Positions 1 through 9,124 of a stretch of 64,000 nt of DNA are shown in pieces. The first letter of the stretch is position 1; each line of letters starts with the position of its first letter. Where the stretch lies: contig MPCW01000006.1 in assembly GCA_001874325.1 (NCBI GenBank), forward strand, positions 99,183-163,182. Reading direction: 5' to 3'. Made by a program: the position numbers and the translations under genes. Source of the DNA: Flavobacterium sp. MedPE-SWcel (GTDB lineage Bacteria > Bacteroidota > Bacteroidia > Flavobacteriales > Flavobacteriaceae). Below the pieces are notes generated by a model that worked only from the letters and a program-made list of their open reading frames with translations, did not search any database and was not told the DNA's origin.

Positions 1-345
1 TATAACTCTGGATTACAGGAGGTAACTGTTCCTGAATTATTAATATCATATTATAATGATAATAAAGCACTTATTTATATAGATCACCTTTATATTCAAG
101 AAGGTATACGCATACAACGAAAACAACGCTTTACCTACCCGATGCTAAATCTTACTAAAAATAAGGTATTACAATCGTCATTAGAGAACTGTTTTGTTAA
201 TGGACTACAGAATGAAGAGCTTGCTCGTACTATTTTACAAAAAAGGATTTATAAACATCAACAAACAGGACTACAAAAAGTAAATGGTAAAGGGTTCTCA
301 TACATCAAAATAGAATTAAATAACTTTATTGGTAATCCCAAATAA
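1..345 (+). CDS. Partial CDS (5' end outside window), hypothetical protein of exopolysaccharide-like cluster
   Basis: Frame is open from base 1 (YNSGLQEVTVPELLISYYND...) through the listed ORF to TAA at 343-345; next ATG follows immediately. Confidence 0.6.
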   Translation, partial: YNSGLQEVTVPELLISYYNDNKALIYIDHLYIQEGIRIQRKQRFTYPMLNLTKNKVLQSSLENCFVNGLQNEELARTILQKRIYKHQQTGLQKVNGKGFSYIKIELNNFIGNPK

Positions 346-1578
346 ATGAAAAAGAAACGCATTATAACATTATTTTTAGTTAGTCTTTGTGTCTTACTTT
401 TCTCTTTTGTAACTACAAAAGAGAAAAGTAGTGTTATTAATTTTTCTTTATTAACTACCCAAAAAACATATAAAGCTGGTACAACAATCAAGCTTTCATT
501 TAATACTCAAAATAATACTATTGCTTCATTATGGGTTAAATCATCTTATGGAAGTATTGTATTAAATGGTACAACCAAGAATGATACTACTAGCTTTATA
601 CTACCTGATTTTTATGCTCAAAAAGCAGGTCATATTTCTTGGACATTAGTTAAGCAAGAAAACACTATATTACAAGGTAACTTTACTATTATACCAGAAA
701 ATCATGTAAGGCTCGAAAATTATCTTGGCCCTCGGAGTATGCCTGTTAGCGATGGACATTACACTATGATGGTAAGTATACCAACTGATCGTTATGACAA
801 TCCTAAACCAGACAACACACTTACAAAAATACAATGGCAGTTTTTAGATAATATTACGCGAAAAACAATCCCTACTAAAGATTTCATTAGCTGGCTGCGA
901 ATTTATTCCCCTGAAAAATCAGGAAAACTACTTACATCTACATCATGTTTAGGTGTTGAAACAAAAGAAACTGAAACTGATGTGTACCCTACAATACCTG
1001 TAGATTTTAAAATTGATTATAGTCGTAATCATGCCTTTGCTGATGGTAACCAGACTACAACACTTACATCATCTATTATAAAGGATAAATTTGATAATAC
1101 TGTGGGCGATGGTACTATGGTTACTTATATAGCAACAACATCTAAAAACACTATTTTAAAAACATATGGAGCAACTATAAATGGAGTTGCTCAAGCAGAA
1201 ATACTTAGTCCTGAATATACTGAAACATATACTATAAAAGCCTACATAGATGGTATGGCTGAAAGCAACACCATAAATGTTAGCTATAAACCTATAAAAA
1301 CTGCAATTGAATATCTTTTTTCTGATGATAAACGAACGATTACAATAGGTCCTGTAAAAAGTTTTATGAACCAAATTGCTCCCGATGGCACTACAGTAAC
1401 ATTACAAGTATATCATAAAGATGAGCTTGTAAATACTATTAGTGAATATACTCGTAGAGGAATGGCTAGTTTTAAACTATCTGAAGAAGCTTACAACAAG
1501 TCAGAATACAATTTTACTATTACAGTATTTGGTAATACCGTTACAACCGAAACAATACACTACAATGCAGATAAATAA
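346..1578 (+). CDS. Hypothetical secreted/anchored protein with Ig-like (Big_1/invasin-like) domains
   Basis: N-terminal hydrophobic segment; repeated beta-rich units such as ADGNQTTTLTSSIIKDKFDNTVGDGTMVTY resembling Big_1. Confidence 0.6.
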   Translation: MKKKRIITLFLVSLCVLLFSFVTTKEKSSVINFSLLTTQKTYKAGTTIKLSFNTQNNTIASLWVKSSYGSIVLNGTTKNDTTSFILPDFYAQKAGHISWTLVKQENTILQGNFTIIPENHVRLENYLGPRSMPVSDGHYTMMVSIPTDRYDNPKPDNTLTKIQWQFLDNITRKTIPTKDFISWLRIYSPEKSGKLLTSTSCLGVETKETETDVYPTIPVDFKIDYSRNHAFADGNQTTTLTSSIIKDKFDNTVGDGTMVTYIATTSKNTILKTYGATINGVAQAEILSPEYTETYTIKAYIDGMAESNTINVSYKPIKTAIEYLFSDDKRTITIGPVKSFMNQIAPDGTTVTLQVYHKDELVNTISEYTRRGMASFKLSEEAYNKSEYNFTITVFGNTVTTETIHYNADK

Positions 1579-3118
1579 TAAAAACATATATAGAATACTC
1601 TTATTAACCTCTTTTATAGGGCTTAATATAGCCTTACTTTTTGGGATAAGCAATGTATTAGGTTATCTAAATACTGGCGCCGAAAGAACTTCTATGCTAC
1701 ATCTTGAAAGAGAAACAATAAATACTTATTTACCTAAAGTACATTGGACTAGCCTTGAAAACCCTGGGCGAAAGATGGAGAAGCAAACTCTTGAAGAAAT
1801 AGAAAATGATTATCTCTTTGCGTGGCATATTAAAAATAGAGCTCTTAAAACCAATAATAAAGAGGGAGTTGCAGACTTTTATACTGATAGCTCACGAGTA
1901 GCTATTTATAATATTATAAAATATAACAAAAAGCACAAAACAACGATTGAGAGTACTAGTATTGTGCATCATCCTGAACTAGAATTTTATAGTGCTGATG
2001 GACAACTTATAGTTTTTACAGATAAAAATGTAATTGAGTATCAAAAAACGTTTCAAGACGAAAAGCTAGTTACAATTGTAAAAGATACGGCTACTTATAA
2101 GATTTTAATGCTTTTAGAAGATGGGTTTTGGCGCATACGTCATATGAAACGTATGGAAAAAAAGAATGTAAGTAATGACACAATTAATACCTCTACCTCA
2201 ATATATACTGTAATGGGTAAGAAGATATTGAAGAAGAATAAACCATTTACAATAAAAGGAATCAATTATTACCCTAAAAATTCTCCTTGGGATATGTATG
2301 GAGATAATTTTAATACTGATACTATTGCTAATGATTTTGATATTATTAAAAAATCAGGGTTAAACACTATCCGAATTTTTGTACCCTATGAAGACTTTGG
2401 AAAGGCAGATATTGACACTACAAAAATTGAAAAATTGAGGAAAGTGCTAGATTTAGCAGAAACAAAAAAATTAGCTACAGTTGTTACCTTATTCGATTTT
2501 TATGGAGATTATTCTGTAAACGATTGGACACTTACCCATCGTCATGCTGAAAAAATTGTAACTACATTTAAAAATCACCCTGCTATACTAGCTTGGGATA
2601 TAAAAAATGAACCTGATCTTGACTTTAAAAGCCGAGGTAAAGAACAAGTAACAGCATGGTTAGAAAACATTATTCCTTTAATAAAACAATGGGATCCTAA
2701 TCATTTAGTAACCATTGGGTGGTCTAATACTGATGATGCAATACATCTTATAGAGCTAGTCGATTTTATATCATACCATTATTATCAAAACATCAAACAT
2801 TTTACTGACAAACAAAATGTATTACAAAATGCCACAAAAAAACCTGTAGTATTACAAGAATTTGGAGTGTCGTCTTATACTGGTTTCTGGAATTGGTTTG
2901 GTAATGATGAAGATGATCAGGCTGAGTTTCATAAAAAGATGCAAGCCGTTTTTAAAGAAAAACAACTTGCATTTATATCCTGGACGCTTTATGATTTCGA
3001 ATCTGTACCTTCTGCTGTAGTAGGAAAAAAACCATGGGTAAGAAACAAACAAAAAGCTTTCGGATTTATTGATGATAAGGGGAACAAAAAACCATCTTAT
3101 TTATATATTTCCTATTAA
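1565..3118 (+). CDS. Membrane-anchored glycoside hydrolase, GH5/cellulase-like TIM barrel
   Basis: Start reassigned to ATG 1565 (MQINNKNIYRILLLTSFIGLN, TM segment). Motifs FTIKGINYYP, AWDIKNEPD (acid/base Glu) and VVLQEFGVS (nucleophile Glu). Confidence 0.7.
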   Translation: MQINNKNIYRILLLTSFIGLNIALLFGISNVLGYLNTGAERTSMLHLERETINTYLPKVHWTSLENPGRKMEKQTLEEIENDYLFAWHIKNRALKTNNKEGVADFYTDSSRVAIYNIIKYNKKHKTTIESTSIVHHPELEFYSADGQLIVFTDKNVIEYQKTFQDEKLVTIVKDTATYKILMLLEDGFWRIRHMKRMEKKNVSNDTINTSTSIYTVMGKKILKKNKPFTIKGINYYPKNSPWDMYGDNFNTDTIANDFDIIKKSGLNTIRIFVPYEDFGKADIDTTKIEKLRKVLDLAETKKLATVVTLFDFYGDYSVNDWTLTHRHAEKIVTTFKNHPAILAWDIKNEPDLDFKSRGKEQVTAWLENIIPLIKQWDPNHLVTIGWSNTDDAIHLIELVDFISYHYYQNIKHFTDKQNVLQNATKKPVVLQEFGVSSYTGFWNWFGNDEDDQAEFHKKMQAVFKEKQLAFISWTLYDFESVPSAVVGKKPWVRNKQKAFGFIDDKGNKKPSYLYISY

Positions 3119-4306
3119 TTTTTCTTTAGACTTTTTTACGGGTTGTAGTGTTTTAAAATGTTGCAGATACATGTCTGTTATTTTATCCATAGATAGTGCT
3201 TGTGCCGCATTATAGTTTGCCATAGCAAGTTCCTTTCTATAATCATCATTATTTAAGATTCTCCCTATTGCTAATGCTAATGATGCTGTATTATCAGGAT
3301 TAAAAAATTCTCCTTTATAACCTTCATCTTTAACTAATAGCGCTAAATCTCCAATATCGGGCATTACAACAGCTTTACCATAGCTACCTGCCTGATGCAA
3401 TACTCCTGAGCTACCTGTAGTAGCTGTATAAGGGAAAACTACAACTGTGCTTTCGGTAAAAATACGTTCTACATCATGCTCTTCTACATAACCTGTAAAT
3501 ACAAGTCCTTCTACATCATTATACTTTTGTCTTACACTTTCTAGGTATCCAGGTGTATTTGGACTATCTGTACCTGCGATTATTACCTCTATATTTTTCA
3601 TGCCCTGAGCACGTAATATTTTAGCAGCTTCTATCATTACTTCTACTTTTTTGTAGGTGCCAAATTTTCCAAAAGCCATTATTCTATAAGGCCCTTTTGA
3701 TAAAGTAAAATTGGGGGATTTTACTGTCTCAAAAGAGCCATGGGGAACTAATACCACATTATCAGCTTTATATTTAGCATTTAATATCTCAACATATTTA
3801 TTAATAGTAACAGCCACTATATTAGCTTTCAGAATACATCTAGTAATAGACGATCCTATAAATGAATATATTTTTTGCGCTATTTTATTATTAGAAAAAC
3901 CTGCTTGTTTTAAATCTACCGTTTCCATAATATTATGTAATAATACTATCGTTTTAAAACCGACAAAACGTAATAACATTGGGAGTAATAACCCTAAGGC
4001 TGCAGGAATTTTTTTATCTCCAAATTTTACAAACTGTAAGTTAAAAAGTATTACGTCAGGTTTTTCTGACAGTACAGCTCTAAAAATAGATACTATTGTT
4101 TTATAGCTATTGAATGACCAACATTCATTAACCTTTACGTTATCACTATTTTCAAAATCAAGCTGTTTTGGTGCTTTTGTTTTATCAGTAAGTAATACTA
4201 ATTCGTCAATATCTTCTTTATTAACGAAGTTCTTAGCTAAATGGTAACCATACTCATTTAGAGTTACTTTACTTGGCGGGAACGATGTTACTATTGCTAC
4301 TTTCAT
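3101..4306 (-). CDS. Glycosyltransferase family 4 (GT-B fold)
   Basis: MKVAIVTSFPPSK start, VFTGYVEEHDVERIFTESTVVVFPYTATTGSSGVLHQAGSYGKAVV motif typical of GT4. Confidence 0.8.
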   Translation of the reverse strand: MKVAIVTSFPPSKVTLNEYGYHLAKNFVNKEDIDELVLLTDKTKAPKQLDFENSDNVKVNECWSFNSYKTIVSIFRAVLSEKPDVILFNLQFVKFGDKKIPAALGLLLPMLLRFVGFKTIVLLHNIMETVDLKQAGFSNNKIAQKIYSFIGSSITRCILKANIVAVTINKYVEILNAKYKADNVVLVPHGSFETVKSPNFTLSKGPYRIMAFGKFGTYKKVEVMIEAAKILRAQGMKNIEVIIAGTDSPNTPGYLESVRQKYNDVEGLVFTGYVEEHDVERIFTESTVVVFPYTATTGSSGVLHQAGSYGKAVVMPDIGDLALLVKDEGYKGEFFNPDNTASLALAIGRILNNDDYRKELAMANYNAAQALSMDKITDMYLQHFKTLQPVKKSKEKLIGNI

Positions 4307-4383
4307 AATTAGTACTTTTAAGTTGATACACCAAATTTAGATTTTGATGATTTGCGAGTTAAGCATTTTCGACGAGCGGAAGG

Positions 4384-5682
4384 TTAGCTTAGACGAATGT
4401 TCTTATTACCGTGATAAAAGAAAAAGCATAATTGTACAAAAAGTAAAATTATCATTGCAATTATCTGAACCTGTACCACTTGAGATAGACTTTCATGAAA
4501 AAACACTATCAGTACTATTTGTGTTAGTCCTAATAAACCTGATACTACTACTGGGAAATATTGCCCAATAGAAAGAAAGTAGTAGGCAAAAATATTAGCG
4601 ATAGCGAAAATAGAAGTTGCTAAAGCATACTGCCATAACAAAGGAGCTATAGCTATATAATCGCTACCAAACATCAGTTTAACGACTAGTGTGGGGAATA
4701 AAAATGCTCCTAGTACTATAACTGCCGAAAGAACTGTTATATAGCCTACATACTTTAATAAAATAGGTTTAGTATTAAAACCATCCTTTTTTAGTCGTAT
4801 TACTTTAGGTAGTAAAAGCATAACAAACATCCAAGCAACAAAATAAACAACCCTACCTATAAGCGCTAAAGAAGCATATAAACCCGCCTCTTCACTTTCA
4901 AAATAGTGTTTAACTAATAAAATATCACTGTTATTTATTATAATTTGAGTAAGCTCATAAAAAGCTGTGAGTACAAAAAAAGTAATAATAGGTTTTGTTT
5001 CTATTTTTTCAGACTTTAATGTAATTGTCTTTATTGCAATCTTTCTTTTAAGAGGAATTAATCCAAAAAGTAAAGAAATAAAAATACCTATGGCCACCAA
5101 TATTGAGGAATTCATAGAAGAAACTATAAATAAAAGTCCTAGTGTAATAAGTAACCTGCTTATCATTTCTGCCTGATAGGTTATAGACAACTTTTTTAAA
5201 TCATCCTTTCCTTGATGCCCTCCCCTGTTTACACTCATAATAAAGTATATAGGGAGTCCTGCTCCAAATATTACAAACATTAAACTACTCTTAGTATTAA
5301 AAATAGCCTGTAACTGTTCACTCAATAAAATGATACTTATACCTATTATAGCACCTATAGCAATCGCTCTTTTTGACATCCATTGTACAAACACAAAAAA
5401 CTTTCGTTTAGAGAAAAGCACTGCATATTTTGCTGTAACAATCTGAAAAGTCATTCCAGCAAAAGACACTATAAGTAAAAAAGTAATTAATACTGCTGCA
5501 TCGGCAAAAGCCGCAGGGCCTAATAAACGTCCTAATAATAAATTATATAGATAATTCCCTGCATTAACAATAAGAATAGTTACCATGAATAACTGCTCTT
5601 TAGTAAGCCTGCGCAACAACGGTATAAAGGTTTGAATAGTTTTCATTAGTTGTTTTTTTAGAAATTGGATAGTAGTATACAA
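4384..5682 (-). CDS. Polysaccharide flippase / oligosaccharide exporter (MOP superfamily)
   Basis: Polytopic membrane protein, NYLYNLLLGRLLGPAAFADAAVL N-terminus typical of Wzx-like proteins. Confidence 0.75.
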   Translation of the reverse strand: MYTTIQFLKKQLMKTIQTFIPLLRRLTKEQLFMVTILIVNAGNYLYNLLLGRLLGPAAFADAAVLITFLLIVSFAGMTFQIVTAKYAVLFSKRKFFVFVQWMSKRAIAIGAIIGISIILLSEQLQAIFNTKSSLMFVIFGAGLPIYFIMSVNRGGHQGKDDLKKLSITYQAEMISRLLITLGLLFIVSSMNSSILVAIGIFISLLFGLIPLKRKIAIKTITLKSEKIETKPIITFFVLTAFYELTQIIINNSDILLVKHYFESEEAGLYASLALIGRVVYFVAWMFVMLLLPKVIRLKKDGFNTKPILLKYVGYITVLSAVIVLGAFLFPTLVVKLMFGSDYIAIAPLLWQYALATSIFAIANIFAYYFLSIGQYFPVVVSGLLGLTQIVLIVFFHESLSQVVQVQIIAMIILLFVQLCFFFYHGNKNIRLS

Positions 5683-5939
5683 ATGTATCTTTAGCTTATA
5701 ATAACTTGTAACATTTTCGTTAAAAGCCTTTTAACTGTAGATGAATCGCCAACAATGATTGTTAGGCTCTATTTGTACTCAATCCTTGATTCGAACTAAA
5801 ACGACTTGTTTTGAGAGAAAAATTCTATATAATTTCCATCAAAAACATCTTATATATGCTGAATGACCTTTTACTATAGATGAAATATTCATTGTTTGTA
5901 CCTAACTTGCAATAACTAAGATTCATAAATCCAACTACT

Positions 5940-8012
5940 ATGAAATATCTAAATAAAATATACATCTCACTTACCATATTATGCTGTTGTACTATACAGG
6001 CACAAAACATGCAAGAAGGCTTTACATATCTTGAAACTGGAGCCTTTGCTAAAGCAGAAGTTTTTTTTGATGATATACTCAAAACATATCCTGATAACAA
6101 AACTGCTAATTTATGTTATGCACGTGCTTTAGGGTTAAACAACAACCCTAAAGAGGCTAATAGACTCTTTAGCAATATGTTAAAACAACATCCTAATGAT
6201 TTTGAGATTGAATTAAATTATGCTGAATCGTTATTATGGAATAAAAACTATACCGATGCAAAAAGTTACTATTACACATTAGTAACTAATCATCCTGAAA
6301 GTTTTCCTGCCTTACTAGGGTATGCCAATACATTATCTAATTTAAAAGAATACTCTGAAGCGCTAGATTATGTTAATAGAGCACTTGCTGCATCTCCAGA
6401 TAACCCCAATGCTCTTATCTCTAGAAAATATATACGATTAGGTTATGCCTCAAAACTAGTACAACTACGTGATTATGATAGCGCAATAAATTTACTAAAT
6501 GACAACCTTATCGACCTCCCTAATGACAAGGATACATTACTAAATAAAGCTAATGTTTACCTTATTATTAAAAATAGTAAAAAAGCTAAAGAAGCTTATC
6601 AACAACTAGCTACTAATAGAGCAGATAGCATCGTTGCACTTAATGGTTTTGCTTTGGCTGATCATATTAATACAAAAAACAAAAAAGCCTTAAAATGGGC
6701 TTTAAAGGCTGTAGTGTTATCACAAAAGCACAAAGACGAAAACCTTATTAAATTAGCTAACGAACGCTATATACAAGCTTTAATATGGAATAAAAAATTT
6801 AAAGAGGCCGAGGAAGCTATTATTACAGAAAAGCTTAAATATCCTAATGATAATAGTGTACTCGCACTCTCTGCAACATTAGGTATGTATAGAAGTGATT
6901 TTAAAGAAAGTATACAAGACTATCAAAATATATTAGCAAACGATTCACTCTCGTTTGATGGCAACTTAGGTATTGCTAATGCTCATTTTGCAGATGGTGA
7001 TCCTAACAATGCTTATAAAGCTGTAAATAAAACATTAACTATTTTTGAAAACCAAAAAGATGCTATAACTTTTTTAGAAAAGCTTAATACAACCTACTCA
7101 CTTTATATAGAAGAAAAAGCAGGGCATTCTTATGACAATGGTGATAACAAAGCTTATTTTAGTACTACTACACTACATTTCCCTTTAAATACAAAGTGGT
7201 CATTAAGTGCTTACTATCGTTATAGAGAAACTAAAAACAGTATAACAAACCGTAGTGCTAAGTCTAACGATATTAAAGGTAGTGTACAATATCAATTTCA
7301 CCCAAAAGCTAGTTTTAATGCTTCACTAGGTACTACATCTGTTACCTCTTTTAATAATAACTATAACCAAACACTGATAGAAGCCTTTTTTAAAGCTAAA
7401 CCTTTTAAACTACAGGATTTAGAAACGGGTTATAAACGAGATGTACAAGATTTTAATGCTGACTTAACTAATGAAGAGATCACTGCTGATAATCTATATA
7501 TTAACTATAATATTGGTAGTAATTTTAAATTCGGTTGGTTTACACAATACTTTTTTACCACACAATCTGACAATAATCAACGTAATTTATTGTTTACATC
7601 ATTATACTATAATTTCTTCTCTAAGCCCATTTTAAAAGGAGGTATTAACTACCAATATATTTCTTTTAAAGAACGTCGAGCAGCGGTTTATTTTAGCCCT
7701 AAACGATTTAACCTTGTAGAAGCTTTCGTAGAGCTTTTACAAGATGAACAAGCTGTAGAAAGTAAGAATATTTATTATGGTTTAAATCTTGCTGGAGGTT
7801 ACCAGTATATCGAAAAAAATGAAAAACAAGATACTTACAGAGTACAAGCAAAACTAGGCTATAAATTCTCTAATAGACTACTAGCTGATGTATATGGTTT
7901 ACATAGTAATATAGCCTCTGCAACAGCTGCTGGGTTTACTTATACTGAGTTTGGTTTTAGACTAAAATGGTACATTACTGGTCAACCAGTGTTTATAAAC
8001 AATCAAAAATAA
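5940..8012 (+). CDS. TPR-repeat protein with C-terminal outer-membrane beta-barrel (YaiO/exopolysaccharide-secretin-like)
   Basis: Signal peptide, repeated TPR-like helices, then alternating beta-barrel C-terminus (KWSLSAYYRYRETKNS...GFTYTEFGFRLKWYI). Confidence 0.7.
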   Translation: MKYLNKIYISLTILCCCTIQAQNMQEGFTYLETGAFAKAEVFFDDILKTYPDNKTANLCYARALGLNNNPKEANRLFSNMLKQHPNDFEIELNYAESLLWNKNYTDAKSYYYTLVTNHPESFPALLGYANTLSNLKEYSEALDYVNRALAASPDNPNALISRKYIRLGYASKLVQLRDYDSAINLLNDNLIDLPNDKDTLLNKANVYLIIKNSKKAKEAYQQLATNRADSIVALNGFALADHINTKNKKALKWALKAVVLSQKHKDENLIKLANERYIQALIWNKKFKEAEEAIITEKLKYPNDNSVLALSATLGMYRSDFKESIQDYQNILANDSLSFDGNLGIANAHFADGDPNNAYKAVNKTLTIFENQKDAITFLEKLNTTYSLYIEEKAGHSYDNGDNKAYFSTTTLHFPLNTKWSLSAYYRYRETKNSITNRSAKSNDIKGSVQYQFHPKASFNASLGTTSVTSFNNNYNQTLIEAFFKAKPFKLQDLETGYKRDVQDFNADLTNEEITADNLYINYNIGSNFKFGWFTQYFFTTQSDNNQRNLLFTSLYYNFFSKPILKGGINYQYISFKERRAAVYFSPKRFNLVEAFVELLQDEQAVESKNIYYGLNLAGGYQYIEKNEKQDTYRVQAKLGYKFSNRLLADVYGLHSNIASATAAGFTYTEFGFRLKWYITGQPVFINNQK

Positions 8013-8100
8013 TTATCTTTCAAATAATTATTTAAAAACTGTTCATCGATCTCAAATTGCCATTCGCCGATAGTAGTTGTTTTATTAACGATAAAAAAAA

Positions 8101-8128
8101 TTGCAAAAAGACACTTATACTACATTTG
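8101..8128 (+). promoter_or_regulatory. Candidate Bacteroidota-type promoter (TTG-N17-TACATTTG) for the NO-sensor operon
   Basis: TTG at 8101-8103 and TACATTTG at 8121-8128 match the TTTG/TAnnTTTG consensus; ATG at 8151. Confidence 0.5.
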
Positions 8129-8150
8129 ACAATATATAAATTCACCTCAT

Positions 8151-8564
8151 ATGCCCATATCCCTAAATATATTACTAATTGAAGATGATACTATTGAAGT
8201 GATGAAATTTAATAGAGTCTTAAAAGGCTTAGAAATTAATCACAAAATCACCGAAGCTAATAACGGAGAAGAAGCTCTTGTTGTACTTCGAGAAAAAGAA
8301 ATTATACCAGACATTATTGTGCTGGATCTAAACATGCCCAGAATTAACGGACTCGAATTTTTAAACATTATTAAAAATGATGATGTATTAAAATATATCC
8401 CTGCTATTATATTAACAACATCTAATAATCATAAAGATCTTTTAGAGTGCTATAGAGTAGGCATAGCAGGTTATATATTAAAGCCTCTTAAATATGAGGA
8501 TTATGTAGATCGTATTAAAAAACTAATCGACTATTGGAGCAATAATGAGTTAATCTCTCAATAA
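8151..8564 (+). CDS. Stand-alone receiver-domain response regulator (Rcp1/CheY-like)
   Basis: LLIEDD, IIVLDLNMPRINGLEFL, PAIILTTS, GYILKPLKYEDY; no output domain. Confidence 0.9.
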   Translation: MPISLNILLIEDDTIEVMKFNRVLKGLEINHKITEANNGEEALVVLREKEIIPDIIVLDLNMPRINGLEFLNIIKNDDVLKYIPAIILTTSNNHKDLLECYRVGIAGYILKPLKYEDYVDRIKKLIDYWSNNELISQ

Positions 8565-8583
8565 TAATTAATAATTAGCTAAG

Positions 8584-9123
8584 ATGTACGGAATTATTTA
8601 TAAAGGAATTAAACAGTATGTTATTGATACTTTTGGAAACAATAAGTGGGAGGCAATAAAGAGTGATAGTAACACTAATATTGACTACTCTCTTATTGAA
8701 CAACCTTATAATGATCAAATTAGTTATAAATTAGCTACTACTACAGCAAAGCATACAAATAAGTCGCTAGACGAGATTCTTTTTCACTTTGGAGAAGGGA
8801 TAATTAAGACTACTAGCGAAAATTATAGTATATTTATGGAATCAAGGGGGAATAATATGAAAGATTATTTAATCAATCTGCCGAATTTCCATAATCGAAT
8901 GATGCTTATATATCCTGAACTTACACCTCCTGAATTTAAGGTTAGTAATATAAAAAGCGACCAAATCAATTTACACTATGTCTCTTCTAAAGGAGGAATG
9001 GTATCTTTTGTTGAAGGTTATATTACTGGTTTAATGAAAGCATTTAATGAAAAACCTATTGTAGAACCTATTAACCAGAATAATGAGGTTAATGAAGAAT
9101 ACATTTTCAAAATATGTTGGTGA
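8584..9123 (+). CDS. H-NOX (HNOB) heme NO-binding domain protein
   Basis: MYGIIYKGIKQYV start; proximal-His region NFHNRMMLIYPELTPPEFKV; YxSx(R/K) region LHYVSSKGGMVSFVEGYITGL. Confidence 0.9.
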   Translation: MYGIIYKGIKQYVIDTFGNNKWEAIKSDSNTNIDYSLIEQPYNDQISYKLATTTAKHTNKSLDEILFHFGEGIIKTTSENYSIFMESRGNNMKDYLINLPNFHNRMMLIYPELTPPEFKVSNIKSDQINLHYVSSKGGMVSFVEGYITGLMKAFNEKPIVEPINQNNEVNEEYIFKICW

Positions 9124-9124
9124 C

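Noticed and set aside
3711-4106. 131-aa plus-strand ORF inside the GT4 gene
   Set aside because: Antisense shadow of a well-supported glycosyltransferase
5727-5886. Degenerate direct repeat CCTTTTAACTGTAGATGAA / CCTTTTACTATAGATGAA upstream of 5940
   Set aside because: Only two imperfect copies in AT-rich sequence; cannot be separated from chance
5825-6100. 91-aa minus-strand ORF across the 5' end of the TPR/beta-barrel gene
   Set aside because: Overlaps the signal peptide coding region of a better-supported gene; no domain
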